Origin: Gp13-AA77 sp035946575
GTDB lineage: Bacteria > Acidobacteriota > Terriglobia > UBA7540
DNA length: 64,000 bases
Assembly: GCA_035946575.1 (NCBI GenBank)
Contig: DASYZG010000040.1
Span: 1-64,000, forward strand
Direction: 5' to 3'
Position numbers and translations under genes: made by a program. Every line of letters begins with the position of its first letter. Position 1 is the stretch's first letter. Below, one piece after another: positions 53,235-62,317 of the stretch. The notes under the pieces were generated by a model. That model made no database searches. It had not been told where the DNA came from and saw only the letters and a program-made list of their open reading frames with translations.

Positions 53235-55328
53235 ATGATTACTCCCAGACGCTTTTGCTATTCCCTTTTCGACGATTCGCATCCTGGACGGCGGCACGTG
53301 TCCCACGTGGCGCGCGCGGCCATCCTGCCTGCGATTCTCGCGATCGCGGCGCTCCCGCTCGCGGCCCAAACCACCTCACACTCGGTCGCGGAGCCGCTCT
53401 CGCACTCCATCCAGCCCGTGGCGGTCACGGAGTATCAGCTCGAGACCTATCTCGACCGTCGCATTCCCAAACTGCCGCCGCTGTCGAACACCGCCGATCT
53501 GAAGGCCTGGCAGGACAGGCTGCGCCGGCACATTCTCGACGACATCGCCTACCACGGCTGGCCGCGCGATTGGGTCGATGCGCCGCCGCGATTCGAGGAA
53601 GTCGGCGTCATCGAGACCGGCCACGGCTACCGGCTGCACAAGCTGCGCTACGAGATTGTGCCCGGCTTCGACTCGGTGGCGGTTCTTTACGAGCCGGAAA
53701 CGATCCAGGGCCGCGCGCCGGCAATTCTCAATGTGATCGGCCATGAACCGATGGGCGAGGCGGCGGAGTACGAGCAAAAGCGCTGCATCAATTTCGCCAA
53801 GCGCGGGATTGTGGCCCTGAGCCTCGGCTGGATGGGCTACGGAGAACTGAACGTGCCGCAGGACCAGCACGACTACTCCGCTGACCTCGATCTGGTGGGC
53901 GCCAATGCCCTGGGCATTTTCTATCTGGCAATGCGCCGCGGTTTGGATTATCTGGCCGGCCTGCCGAACGTCGATCCACAGCGCCTCGGTATGACCGGGA
54001 TCTCAGGTGGCGGCTGGCAAACCATCACTCTCAGCTCGCTCGACGAGCGCGTGGCGGTGGCGGCAGAGGTGGCCGGCTTCGGGTCGCTGGAATCCAACCT
54101 CACCCATCCCGTCGACACCGACGAAATCGAGGAGAACGCCACGGACCTGGTGGCCGGCGAAGATTATCCCGATCTGGTCATCCTGCGCGCGCCGCGTCCC
54201 ACGCTGCTTATTCATAACGCCGAGGACAATTGCTGCTTCCGGGCGGCGCTGGTGAAGCCCTACATCTACGATCAGATTCGGCCGTATTTCCGGCTCTTCG
54301 GCGATTCCGGCGCGTTCGCCTGGCATGAGAACCTCGACCCCGGCACGCACAACTATCAGCTCGATAACCGGCAGCAGGCGTACCGATTCTTCACCGGGCA
54401 CTTTCACCTGCCCATCGCCGATGCCGAGATCCCGAGCGACAGCGAGATTCACTCGCCGCAGGAACTCACCGTCGGCCTGCCGGCAGGCAATCTGACGCTG
54501 AACGGACTGGCGCGCAAGCTGGCGGAGGGGATTACGCGGCCTGCCGTGCCGGGCGGCTCGAGCGATGCTCCGGCGCACGCCTCGTGGGCGAAGGCTCAAC
54601 GCGAGCAGTTAGAGAAGGTGATTCGCTACCGGCCGGTGAAGATGGAAAACGCCTGGAGGATCGCCGCCACCAAGCATCAGGGTCTGGAAACCCTTTCGTA
54701 TCACTTCGAGTTCTCGAACGACCTCGGCGCCACGGGCGTCTGGCTCAAGGCGATCGCGGCGCAACCGGACGCTCCCGCCACCATCGTGCTCGACGACAAG
54801 GGACGGAAGGCAGCCGGAGAAATCGTCTCCGATCGCGTCAACCGGGGCGAACAGGTGTTGGCGCTCGATCTGCTCTTCAACGGCGCCAACATTCCTCAGG
54901 CGCCCGACCCCGCGGATTGGGAGATGCTCACCGCGAGCGCCGGCGAGCGTCCGCTCGGGATCGAAGTCGAGCAATTGCTGGCGGTGACCGAGTGGTTGCG
55001 CTCGTCACGCGTAGAGGCGGGCCTTGTGCCCGCCCAGGCTGGCCACGAGGGCCTCCCCGCCGTTCGCATTGAGACCGACGGCAAGCGCAACCAGGTCATC
55101 GCGCTGGTGGCGGCGGCGATCGAGCCGGACCTGTACTCGGAAATCGTCAGTGGCGACACGATCGAGAGTCTCGGGTATCTGCTCGAAAAACCCGTCCCCT
55201 ACCGCGGCGCTCCGGAACTGTTCTGCCTCGACTTCTACAGGTTCTTTGACATTCCCCAGCTCGAAGCCATGGCCGCGCCGGTAAGAGTGAAGAAGGTCGA
55301 GCGTCCGCCGGCGTCGAGCGATGATTAG
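53235..55328 (+). CDS. Large exported alpha/beta hydrolase, acetyl-xylan-esterase-like
   Basis: 697 residues from the ATG at 53235; a longer frame from 53124 has no signal-like start. Hydrophobic leader about 27-45 (AILPAILAIAALPLAAQ) after a long basic N-region. The catalytic half (about 60-430) has an acetyl-xylan-esterase/prolyl-oligopeptidase-like fold: NVIGHEPMG, nucleophile Ser257 in RLGMTGISGGGWQT, and a likely catalytic His in WHENLDPGTHNYQLDNR. The second half (about 450-690) looks like a second, degenerate alpha/beta unit lacking a GxSxG. It probably removes acyl groups from plant or microbial glycans in the periplasm. Confidence 0.8.
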   Translation: MITPRRFCYSLFDDSHPGRRHVSHVARAAILPAILAIAALPLAAQTTSHSVAEPLSHSIQPVAVTEYQLETYLDRRIPKLPPLSNTADLKAWQDRLRRHILDDIAYHGWPRDWVDAPPRFEEVGVIETGHGYRLHKLRYEIVPGFDSVAVLYEPETIQGRAPAILNVIGHEPMGEAAEYEQKRCINFAKRGIVALSLGWMGYGELNVPQDQHDYSADLDLVGANALGIFYLAMRRGLDYLAGLPNVDPQRLGMTGISGGGWQTITLSSLDERVAVAAEVAGFGSLESNLTHPVDTDEIEENATDLVAGEDYPDLVILRAPRPTLLIHNAEDNCCFRAALVKPYIYDQIRPYFRLFGDSGAFAWHENLDPGTHNYQLDNRQQAYRFFTGHFHLPIADAEIPSDSEIHSPQELTVGLPAGNLTLNGLARKLAEGITRPAVPGGSSDAPAHASWAKAQREQLEKVIRYRPVKMENAWRIAATKHQGLETLSYHFEFSNDLGATGVWLKAIAAQPDAPATIVLDDKGRKAAGEIVSDRVNRGEQVLALDLLFNGANIPQAPDPADWEMLTASAGERPLGIEVEQLLAVTEWLRSSRVEAGLVPAQAGHEGLPAVRIETDGKRNQVIALVAAAIEPDLYSEIVSGDTIESLGYLLEKPVPYRGAPELFCLDFYRFFDIPQLEAMAAPVRVKKVERPPASSDD

Positions 55329-55357
55329 CTCGGGAGACTTCGAGAGTTTGAACACAT

Positions 55358-55442
55358 GTCATGCTGAGCGAAGCGAAGCATCTCTGTCTTTCGTCCAGGC
55401 AAATGCTGCGATTCTTCGTCGCCTGCGGCTCCTCAGAATGAC
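55358..55442. repeat. GTCATnCTGAG dyad element
   Basis: Ends GTCATGCTGAG (55358-55368) and CTCAGAATGAC (55432-55442) pair at 10 of 11 positions. The inside has GCGAAGCGAAGCAT and ATTCTTCGTCGC arms. It is a widely distributed type of bacterial intergenic repeat; the element at 48789 is a degenerate relative. It occupies the gap between esterase and isomerase genes. Confidence 0.6.
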
Positions 55443-55478
55443 GTGCCGGAACACACTTTCTCTGACGAAGGGAGACTC

Positions 55479-56612
55479 ATGAGGAATCGAACCATCGGAT
55501 CCCTGGAAAGCCGCCGGGCGTTCTTGAAGGGCACGGCAGAAAAGATCTCCGCGGCGCTGCTCATCGCGGAAGGCGCGCGGACCGCAAACGCGTTCGCTGC
55601 GCCCCGAGAGGCACTACAGGCCCATGAGGTTCGCAGCCCGGCGCCCAGGCTCAAGATCGGCGTCTTCGATCCGGCCTTCAGCGACCTCTCGCTCGACCAG
55701 CTGATTGAGATGGTCAAGGAATTCGGTATCGAGGCTATGGAAATCGGCTCCGGCAACGATCCCGGCCACGCGCACTGCGATCTCGACGGCCTGCTGGCCG
55801 ACGATTCCAGGCGCCGCGCCTACATGCAGCAGTTCGAGAAGAACAACATCATGGTGAGCGCCTTCAGTTGCCATGGCAATCCCGTGCACCCCGATACCGA
55901 AAAGGCCAGGCGCGAAGACGCCGTCTACCGCAAGACCATCGATCTCGCGGCCAGGACCGGCGTCAATCGCATGGTCTGCTTCTCCGGCTGTCCCGGCGAC
56001 GGCACCGGCAAGCATCCCAACTGGGTGACGACGCTCGAAACCGACGAATTCGTCAACATTCTCAAGTGGCAGTGGGACTCGGTGCTCATTCCGTACTGGA
56101 AGGACCTAAACGCCTACGCCGGGCAGCGCAACGTCAAGGTTTGTCTCGAAATGGACGGCGGCTGTTCGGTGTTCAACGTCGCGACCCTGCTGAAGCTGCG
56201 CCACGCCGCGGGCGAGAACATCGGCGCCAACCTCGACCTGAGCGGGCTGTTTCAGTTCGGCGTCGACCCCATCGCCGTGATCAAGAAACTGGGCGGGGAG
56301 GGCTGCCTCTACCACATGCACGGCAAAGACATTTTCATGGACGCCCAGAACGTCGCCGTGAACGGCGTCGTGGACCTCACGCCGTATGAAGACATCGCCC
56401 ACCGGTCGTGGTCTTACGGCGACATCGGTTACGGTCACGACCTCGGTGTCTGGAAGGAAATTGTGGAAGAACTCAAAGTGGCCGGATACGACCACGTGAT
56501 CAGCATCGAGCACGAGTCGCCGTTCACCACGGCGCGTGTGGGCGTGGCCAAAAGCGTGGAGGCGCTGGACGATATTTTGCTGGATCGCGCTACGGTGAGA
56601 GCAGCCTCATGA
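55479..56612 (+). CDS. Sugar phosphate isomerase/epimerase family protein, Tat-type signal
   Basis: 377 residues from the ATG at 55479 with AAGGGAG just upstream. The N-terminus SRRAFLKGTAEKISAALLIA resembles a Tat signal. Xylose-isomerase-like TIM barrel: GIEAMEIGSGNDPGHAHCDL, SCHGNPVHPDTEKARRED, CLEMDGGCSVFN and YHMHGKDIFMDAQN carry the metal-binding Glu, Asp and His residues. Likely acts on an unmodified sugar outside the cytoplasm. Its last 6 bases overlap the end of the opposite-strand gene at 56607. Confidence 0.85.
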   Translation: MRNRTIGSLESRRAFLKGTAEKISAALLIAEGARTANAFAAPREALQAHEVRSPAPRLKIGVFDPAFSDLSLDQLIEMVKEFGIEAMEIGSGNDPGHAHCDLDGLLADDSRRRAYMQQFEKNNIMVSAFSCHGNPVHPDTEKARREDAVYRKTIDLAARTGVNRMVCFSGCPGDGTGKHPNWVTTLETDEFVNILKWQWDSVLIPYWKDLNAYAGQRNVKVCLEMDGGCSVFNVATLLKLRHAAGENIGANLDLSGLFQFGVDPIAVIKKLGGEGCLYHMHGKDIFMDAQNVAVNGVVDLTPYEDIAHRSWSYGDIGYGHDLGVWKEIVEELKVAGYDHVISIEHESPFTTARVGVAKSVEALDDILLDRATVRAAS

Positions 56613-57362
56613 GGCCGAAACGAACGCCTTCATCAGCGCCAGGGCCTCGCGATCGCCGAGGCCGAGATGCGAACCGAGTGGCGAACCGAGGAAGATAAAC
56701 TCCCCCGCCCCCAGGCGGACTCGTTCGGCCACCGCCATGCGATCGAGGGTCGCGAATGCCCGCTGCGGGCTCAAGACGGGTAGCACGCGGCTGAAGTCCC
56801 GCACGGCCAGCCGCTCGGGCCAGTCATAATGAACGTAAGGGAAAGACTCAAGGCTCGCCTCCAGATTCCAAAGCTCGACCGGCGCCTCCAGGCGGATCCC
56901 GAAATACCGCTGCAGCAGATTCCGCTCGCTGGCGAAGCCCCCGGCATCGGTATAAGCAGCGCCGGATTCGTACACCACCGTCGCGCCGCGATCGGTCAAA
57001 CGGCGAAGCGCCCCGGCAACATCCGGCGAACGCAGGACGCCGCCTGGAATGAGGATCACGTTGTGCCGTGAAGAATCGGCCGACAGGACCAGTTCGGCTA
57101 TCCGTTCGACGGGCGACGGCAGAAAGGGTACATTCGCCATCGCCAGGGCCCGCGCGAATCCGCTCCGCGACTCCGGCAGCACGCAGTCCGTGCCGAGATC
57201 GACGAGGGCGCACGCCGGACCCGCCGCGGGTGCGGGAGGTCGATATCCTGTCCAGTGCCCGCTGGCGAGCGCACCGGGAACGGCGCAGGCTGCCACTTCG
57301 AGGAATCGGCGCCGCGAGACCGTCACCAGAGCCTTCCCTGGCATCAGAGTCTTCCCCCGCAT
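56607..57362 (-). CDS. Exported hypothetical protein, amidotransferase-like fold
   Basis: 251 residues if started at the ATG at 57362, which overlaps the isomerase stop (TGATG). Two further starts (ATG 57344, GTG 57326) lie 18 and 36 bases on, each with its own GGGAAG site. Tat-like signal SRRRFLEVAACAVPGALASG. The mature part (NVILIPGGVLRSPDVAGALRRL, GATVVYESGAAY) resembles class-I glutamine-amidotransferase-like or beta-galactosidase trimerisation-type folds without a clear catalytic Cys triad. Translationally linked to the isomerase upstream. Function unknown. Confidence 0.65.
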   Translation of the reverse strand: MRGKTLMPGKALVTVSRRRFLEVAACAVPGALASGHWTGYRPPAPAAGPACALVDLGTDCVLPESRSGFARALAMANVPFLPSPVERIAELVLSADSSRHNVILIPGGVLRSPDVAGALRRLTDRGATVVYESGAAYTDAGGFASERNLLQRYFGIRLEAPVELWNLEASLESFPYVHYDWPERLAVRDFSRVLPVLSPQRAFATLDRMAVAERVRLGAGEFIFLGSPLGSHLGLGDREALALMKAFVSAS

Positions 57363-57377
57363 CAGAGCCTTCCCTGA
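57324..57377 (-). repeat. Three 18-bp repeats, each a ribosome site plus start codon
   Basis: Units at 57360-57377, 57342-57359 and 57324-57341 (minus strand) read AGGGAAGGCTCTGATG, GGGGGAAGACTCTGATG and AGGGAAGGCTCTGGTG. The first contains the end of the isomerase gene; the others look like tandem copies of that junction, giving three possible in-frame starts for the next gene. Confidence 0.75.
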
Positions 57378-58201
57378 ATCAGCCGGTCGATGGCCGCCGC
57401 CGTGTCGTAGAATTGCTGGTCCTGCGCGAATCGATAGCGATCCTCCATTTCCGCCACCAGCCAGCCGTCGTAATTCACCTTCTCGAGCGCGGCGTGAATC
57501 GCCTTCCAGTTGTTGTTTCCGAGGAAGAGATTGGTATAGACGCTCTCCTCGCCGCAGCGCCCGCGATGCTTCTTCACGTCCTTCAGATGAATGCGCGTGA
57601 TGTCGGGCCCGTGCATCTCGATCCACTGCTCGGCAAACCCGGTGTCGTGGATATTGCCCACGTCGAGGTGCAACCCGACCCAGGGCTGATTCACGTCCTT
57701 GAGAAACATCTTGAACTCGCGCGGGCTCATCAGGAATCGCTGCTCGGAGTTGCAGTTCTCGCATCCGATCTTGACCTTGGCGGCCGCGGCTTTGGGACCG
57801 AGTTCCTGCATCGCCTCCACCGAGCGCTGATAGACCTCGTTATACGGCACCTCGGCGGTCACCAGTCCCACCACCACCAGGACCGCGTCCGTCTTCACGA
57901 TCTGCGCCGTCTCGAGCTGCCGCTCCACGATCCGGCGCGCCTGCGTCCGAACCTTGGGATCGCGCGCCGAAAGCGGCGTCTCCCAGTGAAGGCCCGTGGA
58001 GACATTCGACACCACCAGCCCGGCGTTCTGCACCTGACGCAGCAGGTCCGCGACTTGCGCGTCCGTCGTGCTCATCTGGAACCAGGGGACGTCGCCGAGC
58101 CAGAGTTCCACGCCGTCGTAGCCGGACTTCTTGATCAGGTCGAGACCCTGCTCGAAGCTCCAGCCGTGAGGAATCATGTTGTCGCCGATCGATTTCTTCA
58201 T
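57362..58201 (-). CDS. Sugar phosphate isomerase/epimerase-type TIM barrel protein
   Basis: 279 residues, no export signal, so cytoplasmic. AP-endonuclease-2/xylose-isomerase-like barrel: GYDGVELWLGDVPWF, KIGCENCNSEQRFLM (metal Glu), LHLDVGNIHDTG (Asp/His), ITRIHLKDVKKHRGR (His) and GWLVAEMED (Glu). Family members isomerise or epimerise keto-sugars or inositols. First gene of a two-gene minus-strand unit whose second gene starts within its stop codon. Confidence 0.85.
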   Translation of the reverse strand: MKKSIGDNMIPHGWSFEQGLDLIKKSGYDGVELWLGDVPWFQMSTTDAQVADLLRQVQNAGLVVSNVSTGLHWETPLSARDPKVRTQARRIVERQLETAQIVKTDAVLVVVGLVTAEVPYNEVYQRSVEAMQELGPKAAAAKVKIGCENCNSEQRFLMSPREFKMFLKDVNQPWVGLHLDVGNIHDTGFAEQWIEMHGPDITRIHLKDVKKHRGRCGEESVYTNLFLGNNNWKAIHAALEKVNYDGWLVAEMEDRYRFAQDQQFYDTAAAIDRLIQGRL

Positions 58202-58373
58202 GAAGCGCGCTCCCGTTGTAAGTGCCTGCGGGCGAATGTTAGCTCACTTTGCCGTCGATTGAAAACCATTTCTGGTCAGGGAGGTTCAGGAATACCCCAT
58301 GCATTGTGGCCGCTTTGACGAAGTTGGCGATAACCACACCTCAAGGCGCGCCCGGCCGGTCAACGTTTCCTCC

Positions 58374-58402
58374 TTGACAATGCCCTCGCCCTGCGCCATA
58401 TT
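58374..58402 (+). promoter_or_regulatory. Promoter of the second receptor gene
   Basis: TTGACA (58374-58379), 17-nt spacer, CATATT (58397-58402), in the context TCCTTGACAA ... GCGCCATATTGC. The same context recurs at 62408-62437. Leader about 85 nt. Confidence 0.6.
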
Positions 58403-58492
58403 GCTTGAGTTTTCGCGGGTTCGACCGTGCCTTGCGCAAAGCGCGCTCCGGGGGGGAGACCGGGCCGCGCAAATAGCCAGCGGGGAGGTTTC

Positions 58493-61400
58493 ATGAACAG
58501 GGTAGTGAGGTTGTTCGGCCTTTTTGTCCTCGTTTTTTCTTCGGCCGTCTTTGCCCAAGTTGACACGGGCGCCGTGCTCGGCGTTATCAACGACGCTTCG
58601 GGCGCCGTGATTCCCGGGGCCAAAGTTGATCTGGTCAACGTGCAGACAGGCCTCACCCTCACCGCCACGGCGGGAAACGACGGAGCCTACATCTTCACCC
58701 CGGTGAAGATCGGATCCTATCGCCTCGAGGCGCAGGCGCAGGGCTTTGAGAAGGCGGTCCAGGATAACGTCACCGTCCAACTCCAGCAGCGGGTGGTGGT
58801 GAACTTCACCCTCCATCCCGGACGCGTGACCCAGACCGTCGAGGTCACCGGAGCTCCGCCCCAACTGCAGACTCAGGATGCGTCCGTGGGACAGGTGGTT
58901 GGCGCGCGCGAAGTGAACGATCTGCCCCTCAATGGACGCAATTTCACCTTTCTGGCCCAAATCGTCGCGGGAGTGAACACGCCGGAGGCCGATACGCGCG
59001 GCAATGCCGCTTCGGGCGCTTTTTCAGCCAATGGTGAGCGTCCTGCTCAGAATAACTATCTGCTCGACGGGATTGACAACAACTCCAACACCATCGACTT
59101 TCTGAACGGCACCAACTTTGTGGTGCTCCCCCCGGTCGACGCCGTTCAGGAGTTCAAGGTCCAGACAAGCAACTATAGCGCCGAGCAGGGCCGCGCCGGC
59201 GGAGCCATCCTCAACGCCACCATCAAGTCGGGAACCAATCAGCTTCACGGGGACGTCTGGGAGTTCCTCCGGAACGACAAGCTGGATGCCGCCGACTTCT
59301 TCGAAGATGCGGGCCAGATTCAAAAAGGCGAGTTCCGGCAGAATCAGTTTGGATTTACCGTGGGCGGGCCGGTGGTGATTCCGCACGTGATCAACGGCCG
59401 CAACAAGCTCTTTTTCTTCGGCGACTACGAGGGCCTGCGCCGCCGGCAGGGAAGCGTGTTTACGAACTCCGTCCCCACAGGCCTGGAGCGCGACAGCGGA
59501 TTTTCCAATCTGTCGGAACTCGTAACGGAGCAGGCCGGAAACTCCACCACCACCGACGTGCTGAAGCGGATATTCCCCTTCGGAGCGGTCCTGGATCCCG
59601 CCACAACCCGCGCCGTCGTCTGTGGAACCACGGACGCAGTCACGGGGTTGGCGGCCCCGACCTGCGCTTCGCAAGGTGTCCCGGCCGGCACCACCCTCAG
59701 CTATATCAGCGATCCGTTCTACGGGGCGAACGGAACCACTCCCGTCGGCAACCGGACCGATTTCACCGGCGCCTGCCCGAGTTCTTCCGCGTGCCTGCTC
59801 AACCAGCTTCCCGCCGGCCGGATTGACCCGAATGCCATCAAGCTCCTTGGCCTCTTTCCGGCCGCTCAAAGAGCCGGCATCGTGAACAACCAGACGTCCA
59901 ATCCCGTTCTCAGCGAGAACCGAAACGCCTTCGACACGCGAATGGACTATACCGCAAATGAAAAGAACCAGATATTTGGCCGGTTCAGCTACGTGAACGA
60001 CCCCGAATTCATTCCCGCGCCGTTTTCGGGCATCGCCGACGGCGGCGCTTTTCAGCAGGGCAGTCAGACCGCGCTGTCCGAACAGAGTGTCCTCGGCTGG
60101 ACGCGGAGCCTCTCATCGAGCACCGTCAACGAGGCGCGGGCGGGACTCACTTACATTCACACCTCCCGTAGCGGGCCCGAGGGCAACACCCTTAACATTC
60201 CCTCGCAGTTCGGAATCCAGGGCGTTCCCCAGGTCGCGTTGAATGGCGGCTTGCCGGCGTTTACCATCGGGGGCCTGAACACCCTGGGGACAAACGCCTT
60301 CCTGCCTTCCGACGAGGTCAACAGTAATTTCCAGGTGACGGACAATTTCAGCAAGGTCTATAACAAACATTCCTTCAAGATGGGAATTGAGTTCCAACAT
60401 ATCAAGTTTTCCACGTTACAACCGTCGTGGTCGCACGGGCAATTCGACTACGGCGGGACCTACACGGGGGGCGACAACACCGGGATCGCGCAACTCCTGC
60501 TCAGTCCCATCGCCACGAGCGTTCCCGGCGGAGTGAATTATGTCGGCGGCGCCGATACCGTCTTTACCTCCAACATTGCCTTAGTCGATGACGTGCACAA
60601 CTACTATGGAATGTACTTTCAAGACGATTGGAAGCTGACGCCGAAGCTGACCCTCAATCTCGGGCTCCGCTGGGAGTATTTCGGCTTGCCCAATGAGGTC
60701 CACGGACGGCAGGCGAATTTTGTTCCCGGAATTCCCTGCCAGCCGCCTTCCGGGAGTGCCGCCTGCGCGCAGTATCTCGTGCCTGACTCCCAAAAGAACC
60801 GGAACATCTTTGCGACCTTCAGCCCGGCCGTGGCCCCGGACGGCTTCAGTGCCGCGCTGGCCACCGATGGGATCAATCTGAATTTTGTGCAGAATAAACC
60901 GCAGCTTGCCGATTCTCAGAACCGCAACTTCGCCCCCCGCTTCGGCTTTGCTTACCAGGTCTCGCCCAAGCTCGTGGCGCGGGGTGGATATGGCATCTTT
61001 TACGGCGGCTTTGAAGTTCAAAACGGAAATAACCAGGGCAACAGCTTCCCTTACCAATTCAACTTCGGGCTGTTTAGTCCCAACTCCAACACACCCATTA
61101 CGGTGCCGGGCTTGGCCAACGCGCCCGCGGGCTGCACGACTGCGTACACTTTCGAGCTCGGCTTCGCCTGCACCCCGCTCGATCCCTCCTTGGTGCCCGG
61201 ATTCGGCGTCGGCATGACGGGTCTGCAGACGAACTTTCAAACTCCTTATTCCCAGGGTTGGAACCTCACCTTTGAATACGCTTTTACCCCCACCCTCACC
61301 CTGACCATGGGTTATGTGGGCAACACCACGCACCACCTGGAGCTTTTCAAGGGGACCAACACCGTTTCGCGGATCCTGCCGCCGAACACCTGTCTGGAAG

Positions 61401-62317
61401 CGCCCGGTTGTCCCGGCCAGAACCCGGGCAACATCAGTTATGTGCCCTTCCCCGATTTCTCAACCGGTCAGACCTACCAGACCACAGACGGCGACAGCTA
61501 TTACAACGGTCTGCAGACGACCCTTGAGAAACGCTACTCCGCCGGTGTGACCCTTTTGGCCACGTACACGTACTCTCGTTGCCGCGGCGACGCCGCCGAC
61601 CTCCTGAACGGGACCGCCATCGGCTCCTACCGGGCGGTGAATGTTCCGGGCGCCGGTATTAAGTTTGATTACGGCGATTGCGACTTCGACATCCGGCACG
61701 TCGTCCATCTGAGCGGCGGATATGAGCTTCCGATTGGGACGGGCAAAGCTCTGCTGGGCGGCGCCGGACGGAGGACAAACCTGCTGGTCGCAGGCTGGAG
61801 CACGCAATGGATCGCCACGATTGAAGGCGGCCAGCCGATCACGCTCACCTGCGACACCGGAACGGCCGCTGGCGTTGGCTGCTACGATTTTATAAACCCC
61901 GGAGTGAACCGGCACGGTTCGGGAGCGCCCGATCACTTCCTGAACCCCGCGGCCTTCACCCAGCCCTGCCCGCCGCCCGCTTTCCCGCAACCTTCGACCT
62001 GTATTCCCGGCCTGACGGGGCTCGCGTTGCTCGGCGGAACCGCGTCTCAGGTTTCCGGACCTGCCATCGGCCGCCTGGATTTCTCGGTTTTCAAGAATTT
62101 CCAGCTGTCGGATCGCTACCGCTTGGAATTCCGTAGTGAGTTTTTCAACATTCTCAACCATCCCACGTTCAACTCTCCGGGATTCGGCGGTAACGGCGTA
62201 ATTGCGATCCCAGGGTCCACGGATTTTCTCAACACAGCCTTCGGCGAGATTGGATCAACGCGCTTCCCATTTAACGACCCGCGCCAGATCCAGTTCGCAT
62301 TGAAGCTCTATTACTGA
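58493..62317 (+). CDS. TonB-dependent receptor, Oar-like, with carboxypeptidase-regulatory-like domain
   Basis: 1274 residues from the ATG at 58493 with a GGGGAGG site. Signal peptide about 1-21 (LFGLFVLVFSSAVFAQ). Regulatory-like domain at about 24-115 (AVLGVINDASGAVIPGAKVD), plug-like motifs LPLNGRNFTFLAQIVAGVNT and VQTSNYSAEQGRAGGAILNA, then a barrel ending IQFALKLYY. Many Asn/Gly-rich external loops suggest binding of a large substrate. It shares domain order with the receptors at 364 and 62686 but is clearly a distinct paralogue. It has a promoter of its own. Confidence 0.92.
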   Translation: MNRVVRLFGLFVLVFSSAVFAQVDTGAVLGVINDASGAVIPGAKVDLVNVQTGLTLTATAGNDGAYIFTPVKIGSYRLEAQAQGFEKAVQDNVTVQLQQRVVVNFTLHPGRVTQTVEVTGAPPQLQTQDASVGQVVGAREVNDLPLNGRNFTFLAQIVAGVNTPEADTRGNAASGAFSANGERPAQNNYLLDGIDNNSNTIDFLNGTNFVVLPPVDAVQEFKVQTSNYSAEQGRAGGAILNATIKSGTNQLHGDVWEFLRNDKLDAADFFEDAGQIQKGEFRQNQFGFTVGGPVVIPHVINGRNKLFFFGDYEGLRRRQGSVFTNSVPTGLERDSGFSNLSELVTEQAGNSTTTDVLKRIFPFGAVLDPATTRAVVCGTTDAVTGLAAPTCASQGVPAGTTLSYISDPFYGANGTTPVGNRTDFTGACPSSSACLLNQLPAGRIDPNAIKLLGLFPAAQRAGIVNNQTSNPVLSENRNAFDTRMDYTANEKNQIFGRFSYVNDPEFIPAPFSGIADGGAFQQGSQTALSEQSVLGWTRSLSSSTVNEARAGLTYIHTSRSGPEGNTLNIPSQFGIQGVPQVALNGGLPAFTIGGLNTLGTNAFLPSDEVNSNFQVTDNFSKVYNKHSFKMGIEFQHIKFSTLQPSWSHGQFDYGGTYTGGDNTGIAQLLLSPIATSVPGGVNYVGGADTVFTSNIALVDDVHNYYGMYFQDDWKLTPKLTLNLGLRWEYFGLPNEVHGRQANFVPGIPCQPPSGSAACAQYLVPDSQKNRNIFATFSPAVAPDGFSAALATDGINLNFVQNKPQLADSQNRNFAPRFGFAYQVSPKLVARGGYGIFYGGFEVQNGNNQGNSFPYQFNFGLFSPNSNTPITVPGLANAPAGCTTAYTFELGFACTPLDPSLVPGFGVGMTGLQTNFQTPYSQGWNLTFEYAFTPTLTLTMGYVGNTTHHLELFKGTNTVSRILPPNTCLEAPGCPGQNPGNISYVPFPDFSTGQTYQTTDGDSYYNGLQTTLEKRYSAGVTLLATYTYSRCRGDAADLLNGTAIGSYRAVNVPGAGIKFDYGDCDFDIRHVVHLSGGYELPIGTGKALLGGAGRRTNLLVAGWSTQWIATIEGGQPITLTCDTGTAAGVGCYDFINPGVNRHGSGAPDHFLNPAAFTQPCPPPAFPQPSTCIPGLTGLALLGGTASQVSGPAIGRLDFSVFKNFQLSDRYRLEFRSEFFNILNHPTFNSPGFGGNGVIAIPGSTDFLNTAFGEIGSTRFPFNDPRQIQFALKLYY

